Assembly: GCA_002424865.1 (NCBI GenBank)
Contig: DILC01000033.1
Location: 33,764 to 40,989, forward strand
Source: Rhodocyclaceae bacterium UBA5602
Lineage (GTDB): Bacteria > Pseudomonadota > Gammaproteobacteria > Burkholderiales > Rhodocyclaceae
Direction: 5' to 3'
Length of the DNA stretch: 7,226 nucleotides
Of the stretch, positions 6,111 to 7,226 are shown piece by piece. Position numbers and translations under genes: made by a program. The first letter of the stretch is position 1. Each line of letters starts with the position of its first letter. The notes beneath the pieces are model-generated. The model had not been told where the DNA came from. It searched no databases and saw nothing but the letters and a program-made list of their open reading frames with translations.

Positions 6111-7136
6111 ATGAATGAACAATCAACCTCTGGACAAGTACAAGAGGTCAAAGTCCTGGCAAACGGGACGGCAAACGAAGCAGCCACTCCAAACGAAGCG
6201 GCCATCCCAAACGAAGCAGCCACCCCAAGCGGGATAGAGAATATCGGTCAGTTAACGGATGCGGGCGGGCTTGGCGTTTCCCCAGCCATGCCGAATGCAA
6301 CCCCGAACCTGAGCCCGGATCGAACATCAGATGCCCTGGATGAGTGTGCGGTAGCTGAGCCCGCCCGCCCGCGGGCGGCTCCACGCGTGATGGTGAAGAG
6401 TCCTTCCCGATTGAAAGTGGCTAAAGCAGCACTGGCAGAACCGCTTGCTGTAGAGGGCGTTGCAACTGCTGCAGAAAACAGGGCTGAATTTGCTGCGGGA
6501 ATTGAAATTGCCAAGGAGCCAGAAGTGCCGGTGGGGGTTGCAGTTGAACTGGCCGATGCCATGCCCGCTGTTGTCCCAGGTGCCGGGTTAGCAGAACCCG
6601 CCCAGGCTAAAGCACTGGATACAGACGCTTTAACGCCGGATGCAGCCCATCCCGACAAGGGCGAAGTGTTTGCAGAGGTTGTGCTCCAGGCGCATTCGGG
6701 GCAACCCAGGCAAAATCCGCAAGCAGTGCCAGCAAAGCCACCGTTGCCTGACCCGCGCCGTCGCTTGCGCGAGTTATTGGCGATTCCCGATCGAGATCGG
6801 TCGGATGCGTTGTGGGATGAACTCATTGAGCTGGAAATACAGCTAGCGCCGGGCAATCGTGCGCAATCACCGCACCAGGTGGATACGGGGCGGCAACCCA
6901 AGCAACAACGCTTTGCCGAGCCTGGGCGCAGATCTGCAGCCTCACCATCAGCCGGTGCGAATCGCCATTACCGTTCGCAAGGCAATGTCCACGGCTTGCA
7001 GGGTGCAGGAAACAGTGTAGCAAACCCGAATGGCGGACCTGCTGTTGCAGGTCCAGGAAATCCGGGTATGGCCAAACCGGGCAAGCGGTTTTTTAAAAAA
7101 TCACGTCGTGGGCCGCGACCGGCAGATAAGGTTTGA
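6111..7136 (+). CDS. Hypothetical low-complexity protein with one conserved-looking block
   Basis: I do not recognise a named family. The 341 residues have no signal peptide and no membrane segment. Residues 1-210 are Ala/Pro/Glu-rich and acidic, probably disordered, and contain three six-residue repeats (ANEAAT, PNEAAI, PNEAAT at 21-38). Residues 213-250 look ordered and helical (PDPRRRLRELLAIPDRDRS, then WDELIELEIQLAPGNR) and are the likely functional core. Residues 254-341 are Gly/Asn/Pro-rich and strongly basic, ending KRFFKKSRRGPRP, which suggests nucleic-acid or other polyanion binding. The single cysteine is C79. The long open frame, acid-to-base polarity and amphipathic block argue that it is real. 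The start is uncertain: the ATG at 6111 has only a distant AGG (6097-6099), and a five-codon frame MPYE-stop (6104-6118) overlaps it. It stands alone, 249 bases after apbC. Confidence 0.7.
   Translation: MNEQSTSGQVQEVKVLANGTANEAATPNEAAIPNEAATPSGIENIGQLTDAGGLGVSPAMPNATPNLSPDRTSDALDECAVAEPARPRAAPRVMVKSPSRLKVAKAALAEPLAVEGVATAAENRAEFAAGIEIAKEPEVPVGVAVELADAMPAVVPGAGLAEPAQAKALDTDALTPDAAHPDKGEVFAEVVLQAHSGQPRQNPQAVPAKPPLPDPRRRLRELLAIPDRDRSDALWDELIELEIQLAPGNRAQSPHQVDTGRQPKQQRFAEPGRRSAASPSAGANRHYRSQGNVHGLQGAGNSVANPNGGPAVAGPGNPGMAKPGKRFFKKSRRGPRPADKV
6171..6224 (+). repeat. Three in-frame 18-bp tandem repeats
   Basis: Units at 6171-6188, 6189-6206 and 6207-6224 share the core aaacgaagc-gcca and encode (A/P)NEAA(T/I) three times. 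A partial fourth unit (ccaagcggg) follows. Because the unit is a multiple of three, copy-number change would keep the reading frame and alter only the length of the disordered N-terminal region. Confidence 0.8.
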
Positions 7137-7160
7137 TTCGCCGTTAATTTAGCGTGAAAC

Positions 7161-7187
7161 AACGCCAGCAACGCCAACAACGCCATT
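7161..7187 (+). repeat. Three 9-bp tandem repeats after the unknown gene
   Basis: Units aacgccagc (7161-7169), aacgccaac (7170-7178) and aacgccatt (7179-7187) are degenerate copies. They lie 25 bases past the stop of the unknown gene. A GTG-started 23-codon frame (7154-7225) reads through them as QRQQRQQR and ends within the terminal repeat; no ribosome site is evident, so I do not call it a gene. Confidence 0.55.
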
Positions 7188-7204
7188 TGATGCTGGGCAC
7201 GCCG

Positions 7205-7226
7205 CTCGCGCAGCGAGCCAGATAGA
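7205..7226 (-). repeat. 22-bp repeat, right copy of an inverted pair
   Basis: This is the exact reverse complement of positions 43-64 and finishes on the last base of the window. Here the internal hairpin is one pair longer than in the left copy: gctcgc (7204-7209) and gcgagc (7213-7218) around the loop gca. Ending exactly at the repeat is what one expects if an assembly broke at a multi-copy sequence, in which case more of the repeat, perhaps including the GC hairpin seen at 23-40, continues beyond the edge. Confidence 0.7.

Noticed and set aside
6248..6901. Long minus-strand frame (217 codons) antisense to the unknown gene
   Set aside because: It is a Ser/Ala-rich shadow produced by the GC-rich Ala/Pro codons of the plus-strand gene. 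The plus frame has the better protein features, though with a low-complexity gene this choice is less certain than elsewhere.
43..7226. A transposon or integrative element bounded by 22-bp terminal inverted repeats
   Set aside because: The interior consists of essential chromosomal genes, with no transposase or integrase and no evident target duplication. The left repeat also has unrelated sequence outside it.

Overview
The window looks like ordinary chromosome from a Gram-negative betaproteobacterium, probably near the Nitrosomonadales/Gallionellales; this placement is inferred from gene order and protein style, not from a search. The main clue is a minus-strand cluster pyrG-kdsA-eno-ftsB, a gene order I associate with betaproteobacteria (in E. 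coli kdsA lies elsewhere). KdsA shows that the cell makes Kdo, and therefore lipopolysaccharide.

Layout, left to right. Positions 1-153 carry no gene, but hold a strong GC hairpin and one copy of a 22-bp repeat whose inverted copy forms the last 22 bases of the window. Positions 154-4330 are four minus-strand genes read pyrG, kdsA, eno, ftsB. They are tightly packed: pyrG and kdsA overlap by 4 bp, with about 30 bp between kdsA and eno and between eno and ftsB. They probably form one operon. Positions 4331-4757 are a divergent intergenic region with promoter-like hexamers for both directions, a nested dyad and a leader hairpin. Positions 4758-5861 encode the P-loop iron-sulfur carrier Mrp/ApbC on the plus strand. 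Positions 5862-6110 are non-coding and contain three 12-bp tandem repeats. Positions 6111-7136 encode an unrecognised, low-complexity 341-residue protein with one short ordered-looking block. The last 90 bases hold a 9-bp tandem repeat and the end repeat.

The operon makes metabolic sense. Enolase makes phosphoenolpyruvate, which KdsA condenses with arabinose 5-phosphate to Kdo 8-phosphate. CTP synthase makes the CTP later used to activate Kdo to CMP-Kdo. FtsB belongs to the divisome core, so envelope precursor supply and division genes sit together. This linkage is an inference from known pathways.

I see no mobile element gene, CRISPR array, toxin-antitoxin pair, defence system, tRNA or rRNA. 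Nothing here is a convincing new system. The points most worth a second look are the unknown protein at 6111-7136 with its repeat-bearing upstream region, and the inverted repeat bounding the window.
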